A program made the position numbers and the translations under genes. From Blastococcus fimeti (lineage in GTDB: Bacteria; Actinomycetota; Actinomycetes; Mycobacteriales; Geodermatophilaceae), in NCBI GenBank assembly GCA_900102115.1, contig FNAW01000002.1, positions 1 through 64,000 on the forward strand: DNA of 64,000 nucleotides, given 5' to 3'. Positions 56,272-64,000 of this stretch are shown in pieces. Below the pieces are notes generated by a model. That model had not been told where the DNA came from. It made no database searches and saw nothing but the letters and a program-made list of their open reading frames with translations. How positions within the stretch are numbered: the stretch's first letter is position 1; each line of letters opens with the position of its first letter.

Positions 56272-56973
56272 ATGGCGCAGCCCGTCGAGCACCTGGTCCA
56301 CCTCGGCGCCGGCACGGGGCTCTGGGCCGAGGAACGGGGAGACCCGGCGGCCCCACCGCTGTTGCTGATCATGGGGGCGAACGCCAGCGGGTGGGCGGCG
56401 TGCTCGTCCAGCTCCTGCTGATCGACCACCCCGACCGGCTGCTCAGCGCCACGGTGTTCGCCACGGCTGCCCTCGGCGTCGGGCTGGCCGCGCCCGAGGG
56501 CGGGGGGGGCCGCGGAACTGCCGGGACCGGACCCCGCGCTGCTCGCGTACTGGCAGACCATGGGGGAGGAGCGCGACCGCGAGGCCGAGCTCGCCTGGCG
56601 GGTGGAGCACTGGCGGCTGCTCGCCGGCACCGCCCTGCCGTTCGACCCGGCCGAGTTCCGCGCGCAGGAGGAGCGGGCGATGGCCCATGCCGGCACCGCC
56701 CGGGGCCCGGTGGCGCACGCGCTGGCCGACCAGTCGGGCCTCGACCGGGGAGCGGAGCTGGCCGCCAACTCGGTGCCGACCCTGGTGATCGAGGCCCCCG
56801 AGGACCCGATCAACCCTCCGCCGCACGCGGCCACCCTGGCCGCGACCATCGGCGGCGCGCAGCTGGTGACGATCCCCGGCATGGGGCACGCCCTGCCGTC
56901 GGCCGTGCACGAGCCCCTGGCGCGGGCCATCGAGGCGCACCTCGCGGAGGTGGCGGCAGGATCCGGGGGCTGA
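56272..56973 (+). pseudogene. Alpha/beta hydrolase pseudogene (internal deletion and frameshift)
   Basis: The first frame (from ATG 56272) encodes LLLIMGANASGWAA and then meets a stop. The reading then resumes in a second frame at GGVLVQLLLIDHPDRLLSAT, then in a third after an eight-G run (56502-56509) with AYWQTMGEERDREAEL to the end. Intact relatives carry about 60-70 residues between NASGW and GGVLVQ, including the nucleophile G-x-S-x-G; these are missing here. The deletion removes the catalytic Ser, so the product cannot be active. Confidence 0.85.
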
Positions 56974-57056
56974 GCGCTCCGAGGTCCCTTGATCGGACCC
57001 CCGTCGCGGGGCACGCTGTGACCCGGACCACAGTCGCGCACCGCCAGGAGGCCGCC

Positions 57057-57257
57057 GTGGAAGCGCATGTCGGGGACCGCATCGTCGTCCGTTCGACCCA
57101 TCAGGGAGAACCCGACCGCACCGGTGAGGTGATCGCGTGCGCGGAGCCCGGGGGCGGGCCGCCCTACCGGGTGCGCTGGGCGCCGGACGGCCACGTCGGG
57201 CTCTTCTACCCGGCCGGAACGGCGACCGTGCTGCACGCCACGGCGTCGAAGAGCTGA
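57057..57257 (+). CDS. DUF1918 domain protein
   Basis: 66 residues, a complete DUF1918 domain: VGDRIVVRSTHQGEPDRTGE, PPYRVRWAPDGHVGLFYPAG. This small family is common in actinobacteria and its function is unknown. GTG 57057 has AGGAGG 6 nt upstream. It lies directly before the EF-G2 gene (9 nt), so co-transcription is likely. Confidence 0.9.
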   Translation: MEAHVGDRIVVRSTHQGEPDRTGEVIACAEPGGGPPYRVRWAPDGHVGLFYPAGTATVLHATASKS

Positions 57258-57266
57258 GCCGGGCAG

Positions 57267-59339
57267 ATGGCGAAGGAGACCGCCGCAGCGCCTGCTCCAC
57301 GACCGGCCGGGCAGGTGCGCAACGTCGCCCTGGTCGGCCACACGGGCGCGGGCAAGACCACCCTGGCCGAGGCGCTGCTCGTCGCCACCGGCGCGCTGCC
57401 CCGCGCCGGGCGGGTCGAGGACGGCACGACCTGCCTGGACACCGAGGACGTCGAGATCCGGCAGCGGCGCTCGGTGTCGCTGGGCGTCGCGACCGTCGAG
57501 CACGCCGGGAACCGCATCACCCTCCTCGACACCCCGGGGGCGCCGGACTTCGTGGGAGAGCTGCGGGCCGGTCTCCGGGCCGCCGACGCCGCTCTCTTCG
57601 TCGTCTCGGCCGTCAACGGGGTGGACGCGACCACCGTCGCCCTGTGGCAGGAGTGCGCGGCCGTCGGGATGCCGCGCGCGGTGGTGCTCACCCAGATCGA
57701 CCGGCCCCAGGCCGACGTCGACGACGCCGTCCGGCTCTGCCAGGTGCTGCTGGGGGAGAACGTCTTCCCGGTGCACCTGGTCGAGCGGGCCGCCGACGGC
57801 TCGGTGCGCCGCCTCGTCTCGCTGCTCGACCCCGACGCCGCCGCGAGCGAGAACCAGGCCGACCGGCTCCGGTCGGAACTGATCGAGGGCATCATCGGCG
57901 AGAGCGAGGACGAGGCGCTCATGGAGCGCTACCTCGCCGGTGACCAGCTCGTCCAGGCCGACCTCATCGCCGACCTCGGGACCGCCGTCACCCGCGGGCA
58001 CTTCCACCCGGTCCTCTGCGCGGCGCCGCCGTCGGGCATCGGCGTCGACTCGCTCCTGGAACTCGTCGTGGCGGGCTTCCCGAGCCCCGCCGAGCACGGT
58101 TGCCCGCCGGTCTCCCGCCCGGACGGTGGGACGGCGCCGGCGCTGGCCTGCGACCCGGACGGACCGCTGGTCGCCGAGGTGGTCAAGACGACGACGGACC
58201 CCTACGTGGGCCGGGTGTCGCTCGTGCGCGTCTTCTCCGGCACCCTGCGACCCGACATCGCCGTGCACGTCTCCGGTCACGGCCTGGCCGACCGCGGGCA
58301 CCCCGACCACGACCTCGACGAGCGGATCGGCGCGATCACCTCACCGCTGGGCTCGCTGCTGCGGCAGGTGCCCGCCTGCCCGGCCGGGGACATCTGCGCG
58401 ATCGCCCGGCTGACCAGCGCGGAGACCGGCGACACGCTCTCCTCGCCGGAGGACCCGCGGCTCGTCGCGCCGTGGGAGCTGCCCACCCCGCAGCTGCCGG
58501 TGGCCGTGGAGGCGGCCTCGCGCTCGGACGAGGACCGGCTGGCCACCGCGCTGGCCCGGCTGGTGGCCGAGGACCCGACGGTGCGGCTCGAGCGCCGGCC
58601 CGAGACCGGACAGCTGCTGCTGTGGTGCGTCGGCGACGCGCACGCCGAGGTGCTGCTCGAGCGGCTGCGCAGCCGGCACGGCGTCTCGGTCACCACCGTC
58701 CCCGTGCGGGTGCCGCTGGTGGAGACCCTGGCCGGGCCGGCGCGCGTGACGGCCCGGCACGTCAAGCAGTCCGGGGGGCACGGGCAGTACGCCGTCGTCG
58801 TCGTGGAGGGGGAGCCGGGGCCGCCCGGCAGCGGGATCGTGTTCGCGCAGCGGATCGTGGGGGGCACGGTGCCCAGCCAGTTCCACGCCAGCGTGGAGAA
58901 GGGTGTCCGGGTGCAGGCCGAGCGCGGCCTGAGCGGGGATCGCGCGGTCGTCGACGTCCGCGTCACCCTGGTCGACGGCAAGGCGCACTCGGTCGACTCC
59001 TCCGACGCCGCCTTCCAGGCCGCCGGGGCCCAGGCGCTGCGCGAGCTGGCCGCCGCGGCGGGCACCCGCGTGCTGGAGCCGTGGTGCGGGGTGGCCGTCC
59101 GGGTGCCCGCCGAGCACGTCGGCGCGGTCATGAGCGACCTGTCCTCGCGCCGGGCGCGGGTCACCGGTAGCGACACCGACCCGGCCTCCGACCGGGCGAC
59201 GGTGCACGCCGAGGTGCCCGAGATCGAGCTGCTCGCCTATCCCGGCGTGCTGCGCTCGATCACGCACGGCACCGGCTCCTTCGACCGCCGTCCGCTCGGC
59301 CACGAGCCCGCCCCCGCCTCGTTCTCGGTCCCCGCCTGA
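57267..59339 (+). CDS. fusA2: Elongation factor G-like protein EF-G2
   Basis: 690 residues with the EF-G domain order. The P-loop is GHTGAGKTT near residues 25-33. The switch I element (normally RGITI) is replaced by RRSVSL, switch II DTPG is present, and the G4 TQID replaces NKxD (TQIDRPQAD). Domains III-V follow: TGQLLLWCVGDAHAEVLLER, HVKQSGGHGQYAVVVV, VPSQFHASVEKGV. This pattern belongs to the EF-G2 paralogue (Rv0120c type), which binds GTP but whose role is unclear. ATG 57267. Confidence 0.9.
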   Translation: MAKETAAAPAPRPAGQVRNVALVGHTGAGKTTLAEALLVATGALPRAGRVEDGTTCLDTEDVEIRQRRSVSLGVATVEHAGNRITLLDTPGAPDFVGELRAGLRAADAALFVVSAVNGVDATTVALWQECAAVGMPRAVVLTQIDRPQADVDDAVRLCQVLLGENVFPVHLVERAADGSVRRLVSLLDPDAAASENQADRLRSELIEGIIGESEDEALMERYLAGDQLVQADLIADLGTAVTRGHFHPVLCAAPPSGIGVDSLLELVVAGFPSPAEHGCPPVSRPDGGTAPALACDPDGPLVAEVVKTTTDPYVGRVSLVRVFSGTLRPDIAVHVSGHGLADRGHPDHDLDERIGAITSPLGSLLRQVPACPAGDICAIARLTSAETGDTLSSPEDPRLVAPWELPTPQLPVAVEAASRSDEDRLATALARLVAEDPTVRLERRPETGQLLLWCVGDAHAEVLLERLRSRHGVSVTTVPVRVPLVETLAGPARVTARHVKQSGGHGQYAVVVVEGEPGPPGSGIVFAQRIVGGTVPSQFHASVEKGVRVQAERGLSGDRAVVDVRVTLVDGKAHSVDSSDAAFQAAGAQALRELAAAAGTRVLEPWCGVAVRVPAEHVGAVMSDLSSRRARVTGSDTDPASDRATVHAEVPEIELLAYPGVLRSITHGTGSFDRRPLGHEPAPASFSVPA

Positions 59340-59413
59340 GGCCCCGCGGGAGGGCGGTCCGCCCGCTGACCCGCCGCCGTCCGGCGAGTGACGGCCGCCG
59401 CCCCGGCGTCCAC

Positions 59414-59419
59414 TAGCCT
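59414..59419 (+). promoter_or_regulatory. Candidate -10 (TAGCCT) for the pgsA-like/DUF881 operon
   Basis: TAGCCT lies 33 nt before the GTG at 59453; a GGGAGGGG ribosome site lies between. The -35 is unclear. It is the only likely promoter before the run of overlapping genes to 62096. Confidence 0.45.
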
Positions 59420-59452
59420 CTGCGCAGGGAGAACTGCGGGCGGGAGGGGATC

Positions 59453-60109
59453 GTGACGTCGTCGAACGGGCCGTCGGCCGAGACGACGGCGGCGCACGGT
59501 GCCTTCGTCGGCCGGGACGAGCTCCCCGACCGGGTGTGGACGCTGCCCAACGCGCTGTCGGTGCTGCGCCTGCTGGGCGTGCCGCTGTTCCTCTGGCTGC
59601 TGCTCGGGCCGGAGGCGGACGGCTGGGCCGTCATCGTGCTCATGGTCTCGGGCATCACCGACTGGGCCGACGGCAAGCTCGCGCGCTGGCTGGACCAGAG
59701 CAGCCGGCTCGGCGCGCTGCTGGACCCGGCCGCCGACCGCCTCTACATCGTCTGCACGCTGGTCGCCCTCGCCCTGCGCGACATCGCACCGATCTGGCTG
59801 GTCGCGCTGCTCCTGGGCCGCGAACTCGTCCTCGGCGTGATGCTGCTGGTCCTGCGCCGGTACGGCTATCCGCCGCTGCAGGTGCACTACCTGGGCAAGG
59901 CCGCCACGTTCCTGCTGCTCTACGCCTTTCCCGGGCTGCTGCTCGCCGACGGCACCGGCTGGCTGGCGACCGCGATCGAGCCCTTCGCGTGGGCGTTCAC
60001 CATCTGGGGGACGGCGCTGTACCTGCTGGCCGGCCTCTTCTACGTCGCCCAGGTGGTGGGGATCGTCCGGGCCGAGCGGGCCGCCGCCGCTGCGGGCGCG
60101 GTGCCGTGA
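59453..60109 (+). CDS. CDP-alcohol phosphatidyltransferase family protein
   Basis: 218 residues with about five TM helices. The catalytic motif D-G-x2-A-R-x8-G-x3-D-x3-D is complete in DGKLARWLDQSSRLGALLDP and the following AAD. Homologues at this position (Rv1822, called pgsA2) make or exchange phospholipid head groups; the exact product is unproven. GTG 59453 with GGGAGGGG upstream. The stop overlaps the next GTG (GTGA). Distinct from the main PgsA presumably encoded elsewhere. Confidence 0.93.
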   Translation: MTSSNGPSAETTAAHGAFVGRDELPDRVWTLPNALSVLRLLGVPLFLWLLLGPEADGWAVIVLMVSGITDWADGKLARWLDQSSRLGALLDPAADRLYIVCTLVALALRDIAPIWLVALLLGRELVLGVMLLVLRRYGYPPLQVHYLGKAATFLLLYAFPGLLLADGTGWLATAIEPFAWAFTIWGTALYLLAGLFYVAQVVGIVRAERAAAAAGAVP

Positions 60110-61017
60110 CCGCACGTCCTCCGGGTGGCGGCCCGCGTTCCCTGGGCGCCTCGCTGCTCGACGACGTGCTGGCCGAGACCCTCGACCCGGCCTACGCCCA
60201 GGCGGCGGAGGCGCGGGCCGCCGCCGGCCCGGACGCCGGCGGGCCCCGGTGGCGCGGTCGGCTGCTGGTCGCGCTCACGCTGGTCGTGGCCGGGGTGCTC
60301 GCCGCGGTCACCTACGACGAGGCCGCCGCCCGGCTGCAGGGGCGGCAGGAGATCCGTGCGGCGCTGGTGGACGACATCCGTGCCGAGTCCGACGCCAGCG
60401 ACGCACTGGCGACCGAGCTCGAGCAGCTCCGGGCGGAGGTGGGCCGTGCCCGCGACGAGCTGCTGGCGTCCTCCACCACCGGCCAGCGGGCGCTCGACGA
60501 GCTCGCCCGGGCCGAGGCTGGCGCCGCCGCGCAGCCGGTCCGCGGACCGGGGCTGCTGGTCACGCTGGCCAACGCCGGCTCCGACGCCGACGACGACCCG
60601 GTCGGGGGCGGCGCCGAGGCCGACGTCCGCGGCCGCGTGCGCGACGGCGACCTCCAGCAGGTGGTCAACGCGCTCTGGGCCGCCGGGGCCGAGGCGATCA
60701 GCATCAACGGCCAGCGCCTGGGACCGACCAGCGCCATCCGGTTCGCCGGCGAGGCCGTCCTCGTCGACTTCCGCCCGGTGACCAACCCGTACGAGGTGCG
60801 CGCCATCGGCGATCCCGAGAGCCTCTCCAGCGGGTTCCTCGCCAGCCCCGAGGTCGGCGCCCTCGCCCTCATCGAGGAGACCTACGGCCTCCGCTTCGAC
60901 TTCGCGCGCAAGGACGACCTGAGCCTGCCCGCGGCCAGCACCCCCGAGCTGCGTGCGGCCCGACCGGTGACCGACGAGCCCACCGCACCACCGACCGACC
61001 CCGCGACCGGAGACTGA
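60106..61017 (+). CDS. DUF881 family protein (first copy)
   Basis: 303 residues. An N-terminal cytoplasmic part of about 45 residues, one TM helix (LLVALTLVVAGVLAAVTYDE), a coiled coil (LATELEQLRAEVGRARDELL), then the DUF881 domain with VRGPGLLVTLANAG, QVVNALWAAGAEAISINGQR and PYEVRAIGDPESL. DUF881 proteins are exported, DivIC-like in layout, and of unknown role, encoded near septation and lipid genes. GTG start overlaps the previous stop. Confidence 0.92.
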   Translation: MTARPPGGGPRSLGASLLDDVLAETLDPAYAQAAEARAAAGPDAGGPRWRGRLLVALTLVVAGVLAAVTYDEAAARLQGRQEIRAALVDDIRAESDASDALATELEQLRAEVGRARDELLASSTTGQRALDELARAEAGAAAQPVRGPGLLVTLANAGSDADDDPVGGGAEADVRGRVRDGDLQQVVNALWAAGAEAISINGQRLGPTSAIRFAGEAVLVDFRPVTNPYEVRAIGDPESLSSGFLASPEVGALALIEETYGLRFDFARKDDLSLPAASTPELRAARPVTDEPTAPPTDPATGD

Positions 61018-61020
61018 CCC

Positions 61021-61353
61021 GTGATCCCGATCCTCGGCCTGGTGGCCGGCGTCCTGCTCGGCCTGCTGCTGGACCCCACCGTCCCCCTGGGGCTGCAGCC
61101 CTACCTGCCGATCGCGGTGGTGGCCGCGCTGGACGCCGTCTTCGGTGGCTTCCGCGCCCGGCTCGACGGCATCTTCGACGCCAAGGTCTTCGTCATCTCG
61201 TTCGTGTCGAACGTCGTCGTCGCGGCGCTCATCGTCTTCCTCGGCGACCAGCTCGGCGTCGGTGCGCAGCTGTCCACCGCCGTCGTCGTCGTCCTCGGCA
61301 TCCGCATCTTCGGCAACGCCGCCGCCATCCGGCGGCACATCTTCCGGGCATGA
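61021..61353 (+). CDS. sbp: Small basic protein Sbp (DUF1290)
   Basis: 110 residues with three hydrophobic segments: [39 protein letters not shown] and [20 protein letters not shown]. This matches DUF1290/Sbp, a membrane protein found between two DUF881 genes in Firmicutes and actinobacteria (Rv1824). The role is unknown. GTG 61021 has GGAG 8 nt upstream; the stop overlaps the next ATG (ATGA). Confidence 0.93.
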   Translation: MIPILGLVAGVLLGLLLDPTVPLGLQPYLPIAVVAALDAVFGGFRARLDGIFDAKVFVISFVSNVVVAALIVFLGDQLGVGAQLSTAVVVVLGIRIFGNAAAIRRHIFRA

Positions 61354-62096
61354 GCACCGACCCGCCCCCCGTCGACCCGCCACCGGCGGGGGAGGACGCC
61401 CCGCCCGCCCGCCGGCGCGACCTGCCCGCGGCCCTGCTGATCGGCGTCCTCACCCTGCTGCTCGGCTTCGCCTTCACCGTGCAGGTGCGCAACTCCGACG
61501 ACGAGCAGGCGCTGGCGGGTGCGCGCGAGGAGGACCTGGTACGCATCGTCGACGAGGTCAGTTCCCGGGGGGTCCGGCTGCGCGAGCAGATCGCCGACCA
61601 GCGCAGCGCCCTGCGGCAGCTCACCAGCTCCGACAGCGAGACCGCCTCGGCGTTGGAGGAGGCGGGCACCCGGGCCGCCGCGCTCGGCGTCCTCAACGGC
61701 ACCGCACCGGCCGTGGGGCCGGGGCTGCGCATGACGGTGCGGGACCCGGACGACGAGCTGCGGGTCACCGACCTCATCGACGTCATCCAGGAGCTGCGCG
61801 GCGCGGGCGCGGAGACGATGCAGTTCGACGGCGTCCGCGTGGGGCTGAGCACCGCGGTCACCGGCGCCCCCGGGTCACTGCTCATCGACGGGCGCCCCAT
61901 CACCGCCCCCTACGAGGTGCTGGTGCTCGGTTCGCCGCAGGACCTGGAGACCGCACTGAACATTCCCGGGGGAGTGGTGCAGCACGTCGGCAGCCGCGGC
62001 GGCTCGGTGACGATCGAGCAGGTGACCGAGCTCCTCGTCGACGCGTTGCGGCCGCTCCCGGAGGCTCAATACGCTGCGCCGGACGACGAGGACTGA
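61350..62096 (+). CDS. DUF881 family protein (second copy)
   Basis: 248 residues. A short Pro-rich N terminus, a TM helix ([20 protein letters not shown]), a coiled coil and the DUF881 domain with [32 protein letters not shown] and [18 protein letters not shown]. It pairs with the first DUF881 protein around Sbp. The ATG overlaps the sbp stop. Probably membrane-anchored with its domain outside. Confidence 0.92.
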   Translation: MSTDPPPVDPPPAGEDAPPARRRDLPAALLIGVLTLLLGFAFTVQVRNSDDEQALAGAREEDLVRIVDEVSSRGVRLREQIADQRSALRQLTSSDSETASALEEAGTRAAALGVLNGTAPAVGPGLRMTVRDPDDELRVTDLIDVIQELRGAGAETMQFDGVRVGLSTAVTGAPGSLLIDGRPITAPYEVLVLGSPQDLETALNIPGGVVQHVGSRGGSVTIEQVTELLVDALRPLPEAQYAAPDDED

Positions 62097-62176
62097 CCCC
62101 TTCGACCGACCCCTCCGACCGACCCCTCGGCCGCCCCCGCGCGCCGCCCGCCTCCTCCCTGGGAGAAGATCCCCGC

Positions 62177-62581
62177 ATGGCCACTCCGGACGACCGCCGC
62201 TACACCGACCAGCACGAGTGGGCGCTGGTGCAGGGCACCGACGGCACGTCGACAGTCGTACGCGTCGGGATCACCGACCACGCCCAGGACGCCCTGGGGG
62301 ACATCGTCTTCGTGCAGCTTCCCTCCGTGGGCGACGAGGTGACCCCGGGGACGCCGATCGGTGAGGTGGAGTCGACCAAGTCGGTGTCCGACGTCTACGC
62401 GCCCGTCGCCGGGGTGGTGGCCGCCGTCAACGAAGCGCTCACCGACGCGCCGGAGACGCTCAACGCCGATCCCTACGGGGCGGGCTGGCTGGTCGAGATC
62501 AGCGTGCCCGGTGAGGGCGGCGACCCGATCGGGGCGCTGCTGGACGCCGACGCCTACCAGGCGCTGGTCGACGGCTCCTGA
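62177..62581 (+). CDS. gcvH: Glycine cleavage system H protein
   Basis: 134 residues. It shows [31 protein letters not shown] and the lipoyl site [12 protein letters not shown] with the modified Lys. C-terminal elements ([14 protein letters not shown]) match GcvH. It carries the aminomethyl group in glycine cleavage. The gcvH-garA-merR order is conserved in mycobacteria and relatives. ATG 62177 with GGGAGAAG upstream. Confidence 0.95.
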   Translation: MATPDDRRYTDQHEWALVQGTDGTSTVVRVGITDHAQDALGDIVFVQLPSVGDEVTPGTPIGEVESTKSVSDVYAPVAGVVAAVNEALTDAPETLNADPYGAGWLVEISVPGEGGDPIGALLDADAYQALVDGS

Positions 62582-62690
62582 CGGCCCCGCCTACGGCGCC
62601 GTCCGCGCTCCTGCTCACTATGATCGCGACGGGGGACGGAGTCGCCGGTGACCTGCCGCGCAGCTCCCGATCCCGACCCTGCAGCTGCGG

Positions 62691-62719
62691 TTGACCCTCG
62701 GGTCCACCGCTGGTTGCAT
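62691..62719 (+). promoter_or_regulatory. Candidate promoter of garA
   Basis: TTGACC (62691-62696) and TTGCAT (62714-62719) are 17 bp apart, 123 nt before the garA start. A second -10-like TATGAT lies at 62619-62624. Both are in the 261-nt gap after gcvH. Confidence 0.4.
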
Positions 62720-62842
62720 GACCACGGCCCGCCGCATCCGCGGTGACCGACACACGACGGGCCGTCCGGCCCGTCGTCCGCCGGCCGCCCGCGGCCTGTT
62801 CCAGGCCCGCGGCGACGCCCCTCGCACCGGAGGAGACGCAAC

Positions 62843-63361
62843 GTGCACTGCACTCGATGTGGACATGAGAACCCCGAGGGCAGTCGCTTCTGCGCCCAGT
62901 GCGGCTCGGCGCTCTCGCCCGAGCGGATCGGCGAGTCGACCAGCGTGATCCCGAAGGTCGGCGGAGACGACTCCGGCGAGCAGCCGGAGATCGCCGAGTC
63001 GCCCGCCGACGCGCACGCCGGCGCCGTCGAGTCCCTGCCGGCCGGATCCGCGCTGCTCGTCGTGAAGCGCGGCCCGAACGCGGGCAGCCGCTTCCTGCTC
63101 GACCAGGACGTCACCACCGCCGGACGGCACCCGGACAGCGACATCTTCCTCGACGACGTGACTGTCAGCCGCCGGCACGTGGAGTTCCACCGCGAGGGCA
63201 GTGGCTTCTCCGTGCGTGACGTGGGCAGCCTGAACGGCACCTACGTCAACCGCGAGCCCGTCGACGTCGCCACCCTGTCGGGCGGCGACGAGGTGCAGAT
63301 CGGCAAGTTCCGCCTCGTCTACCTGACCGGTCCCCGGACCGGCGAGCCGGCCGCTCGCTAG
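62843..63361 (+). CDS. garA: FHA domain protein GarA with N-terminal zinc ribbon
   Basis: 172 residues. A zinc ribbon with Cys3, Cys6, Cys17 and Cys20 opens the protein. The phospho-acceptor-like motif GESTSVIP (Thr33) follows, matching the ETTSVF motif of mycobacterial GarA in position. The FHA domain has SALLVVKRGPNAGSRFLLDQ, AGRHPDSDIFLDDVTVSRRH and SLNGTYVNREPV. GarA regulates 2-oxoglutarate metabolism when unphosphorylated and is switched off by PknB/PknG. GTG 62843 has GGAGGA about 7 nt upstream. The end overlaps merR by one base. Confidence 0.94.
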   Translation: MHCTRCGHENPEGSRFCAQCGSALSPERIGESTSVIPKVGGDDSGEQPEIAESPADAHAGAVESLPAGSALLVVKRGPNAGSRFLLDQDVTTAGRHPDSDIFLDDVTVSRRHVEFHREGSGFSVRDVGSLNGTYVNREPVDVATLSGGDEVQIGKFRLVYLTGPRTGEPAAR

Positions 63362-64000
63362 TGGGCGGTCCGGCTCGCTCCACGGGGGAGGCCGGCGACC
63401 AGCACACACCGCGCCTCACCATCGGCGAGGTGCTCGCGGTGCTGCGGGACGACTTCCCCGACGTGACGATCAGCAAGATCCGCTACCTCGAGTCGGAGGA
63501 CCTGGTCCACCCGCAGCGGACTGCGTCGGGGTACCGGAAGTTCTCCCGGGCCGACGTGAGCCGGCTGCGGTACGTGCTAACGGCGCAGCGGGACCACTAC
63601 CTCCCGCTGCGCGTCATCAAGGACCACCTCGAGGCGCTCGACCGCGGGGAGCCGGTGCCGGACAGCTCCGGTCCGGCCGCCGTGCCGCCGCGGGCCCCCG
63701 GGAACGCCAACGGCGAGGCCGCGCCGCTGACCCCGGACCAGTTCGCCCGGGCGGCGGGCCTCGAGCCCGACCAGCTCGCCGACTGCGTCCAGTTCGGCCT
63801 GCTCGCCACCGACGCCGACGGGCGGCACCCGGTCGCGGACCTGGCGGTCGCCCGGGCCGCCGCGGGCCTGGCCCGGCACGGCATCGAGCCGCGCCACCTG
63901 CGGGTCTACCGCACCGGCGTGGAGCGCGAGGCCGGCCTGGTGGAACAGCTCGTCGCGCCGGTCCTGCGGGCCCGCTCGGAGGAGGCCCGCACCCGCGCCA
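63361..64000 (+). CDS. MerR family transcriptional regulator (partial, runs off the window)
   Basis: At least 213 residues, open to the window end without a stop. The winged-helix shows LTIGEVLAVLRDDFPDVTIS, KIRYLESEDLVHPQRTASGY and KFSRADVSRLRYVLTAQRDH. A linker leads to a C-terminal domain with FARAAGLEPDQLADCVQFGL. It matches the Rv1828-type MerR regulator encoded after garA. The GTG start uses the last base of the garA stop (TAGTG). The 3' end lies outside the window. Confidence 0.9.
   Translation, partial: MGGPARSTGEAGDQHTPRLTIGEVLAVLRDDFPDVTISKIRYLESEDLVHPQRTASGYRKFSRADVSRLRYVLTAQRDHYLPLRVIKDHLEALDRGEPVPDSSGPAAVPPRAPGNANGEAAPLTPDQFARAAGLEPDQLADCVQFGLLATDADGRHPVADLAVARAAAGLARHGIEPRHLRVYRTGVEREAGLVEQLVAPVLRARSEEARTRA

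Overview
The window is high-GC actinobacterial chromosome. Base composition, the abundance of GTG starts and GTGA/ATGA overlaps, and gene order (tlyA-nadK-recN-steA-steB-murJ-pyrG-xerD-ald-parA-scpA-scpB-rluB-cmk-der, then pgsA-like-DUF881-sbp-DUF881-gcvH-garA-merR) suggest a member of the Geodermatophilaceae or a near relative (Blastococcus, Geodermatophilus or Modestobacter type). The family placement is an inference from gene content and order; no database search was possible.

Layout. Positions 1-375 hold the 3' end of a 23S rRNA, a 5S rRNA and a strong terminator. From 436 a disordered repeat protein with a TPR domain leads into a housekeeping block to about 22.7 kb: an SSB-like protein, DUF1015, a HAD phosphatase, an SCP2-like protein, tlyA, nadK, recN, a methyltransferase and a TetR regulator. 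These are followed by a long run of overlapping envelope and division genes (steA, steB, a WecA/MraY-like transferase, murJ, a GT4 glycosyltransferase and a large multi-TM protein) ending in pyrG and a NUDIX hydrolase. A stretch of visibly lower GC (about 22.7-24.9 kb) interrupts this order. It carries an L7/L12-like membrane-anchored protein, a DUF6174 lipoprotein, a small Cys/His protein, two copies of a 25-bp quasi-palindrome and, at its edge, a 13E12/DUF222-HNH gene. The chromosome-maintenance operon then continues: ald, xerD, parA, a partner protein, scpA, scpB, rluB, aroH, cmk and der.

From 36.1 kb the content is accessory: an MMPL exporter, tRNA-Pro(GGG), and a seven-gene glycosyltransferase/WcbI cluster (38.6-46.0 kb) probably making a surface glycan. 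A MarR/hydrolase operon with a clear tandem-palindrome operator lies next to it. An acyl-CoA carboxylase-AtuA-TetR-TIGR03084-nitronate monooxygenase operon (47.3-55.3 kb) looks like a branched-acyl-CoA or terpenoid catabolic module. After small membrane and hypothetical genes and a decayed alpha/beta hydrolase come an EF-G2 paralogue and the conserved CDP-alcohol transferase-DUF881-Sbp-DUF881-gcvH-garA-merR block. The last gene (MerR) runs off the window.

Leaderless expression appears common. Several genes (ald, scpA, pyrG, the HNH gene, the carboxylase beta gene) have a TAnnnT -10 hexamer ending 6-8 nt before the start codon. The most interesting places are the repeat protein beside the rRNA operon, the glycan cluster, the low-GC interruption with its short repeats, the MarR operator and a zinc-ribbon GarA. 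No CRISPR array, insertion sequence or prophage was seen.
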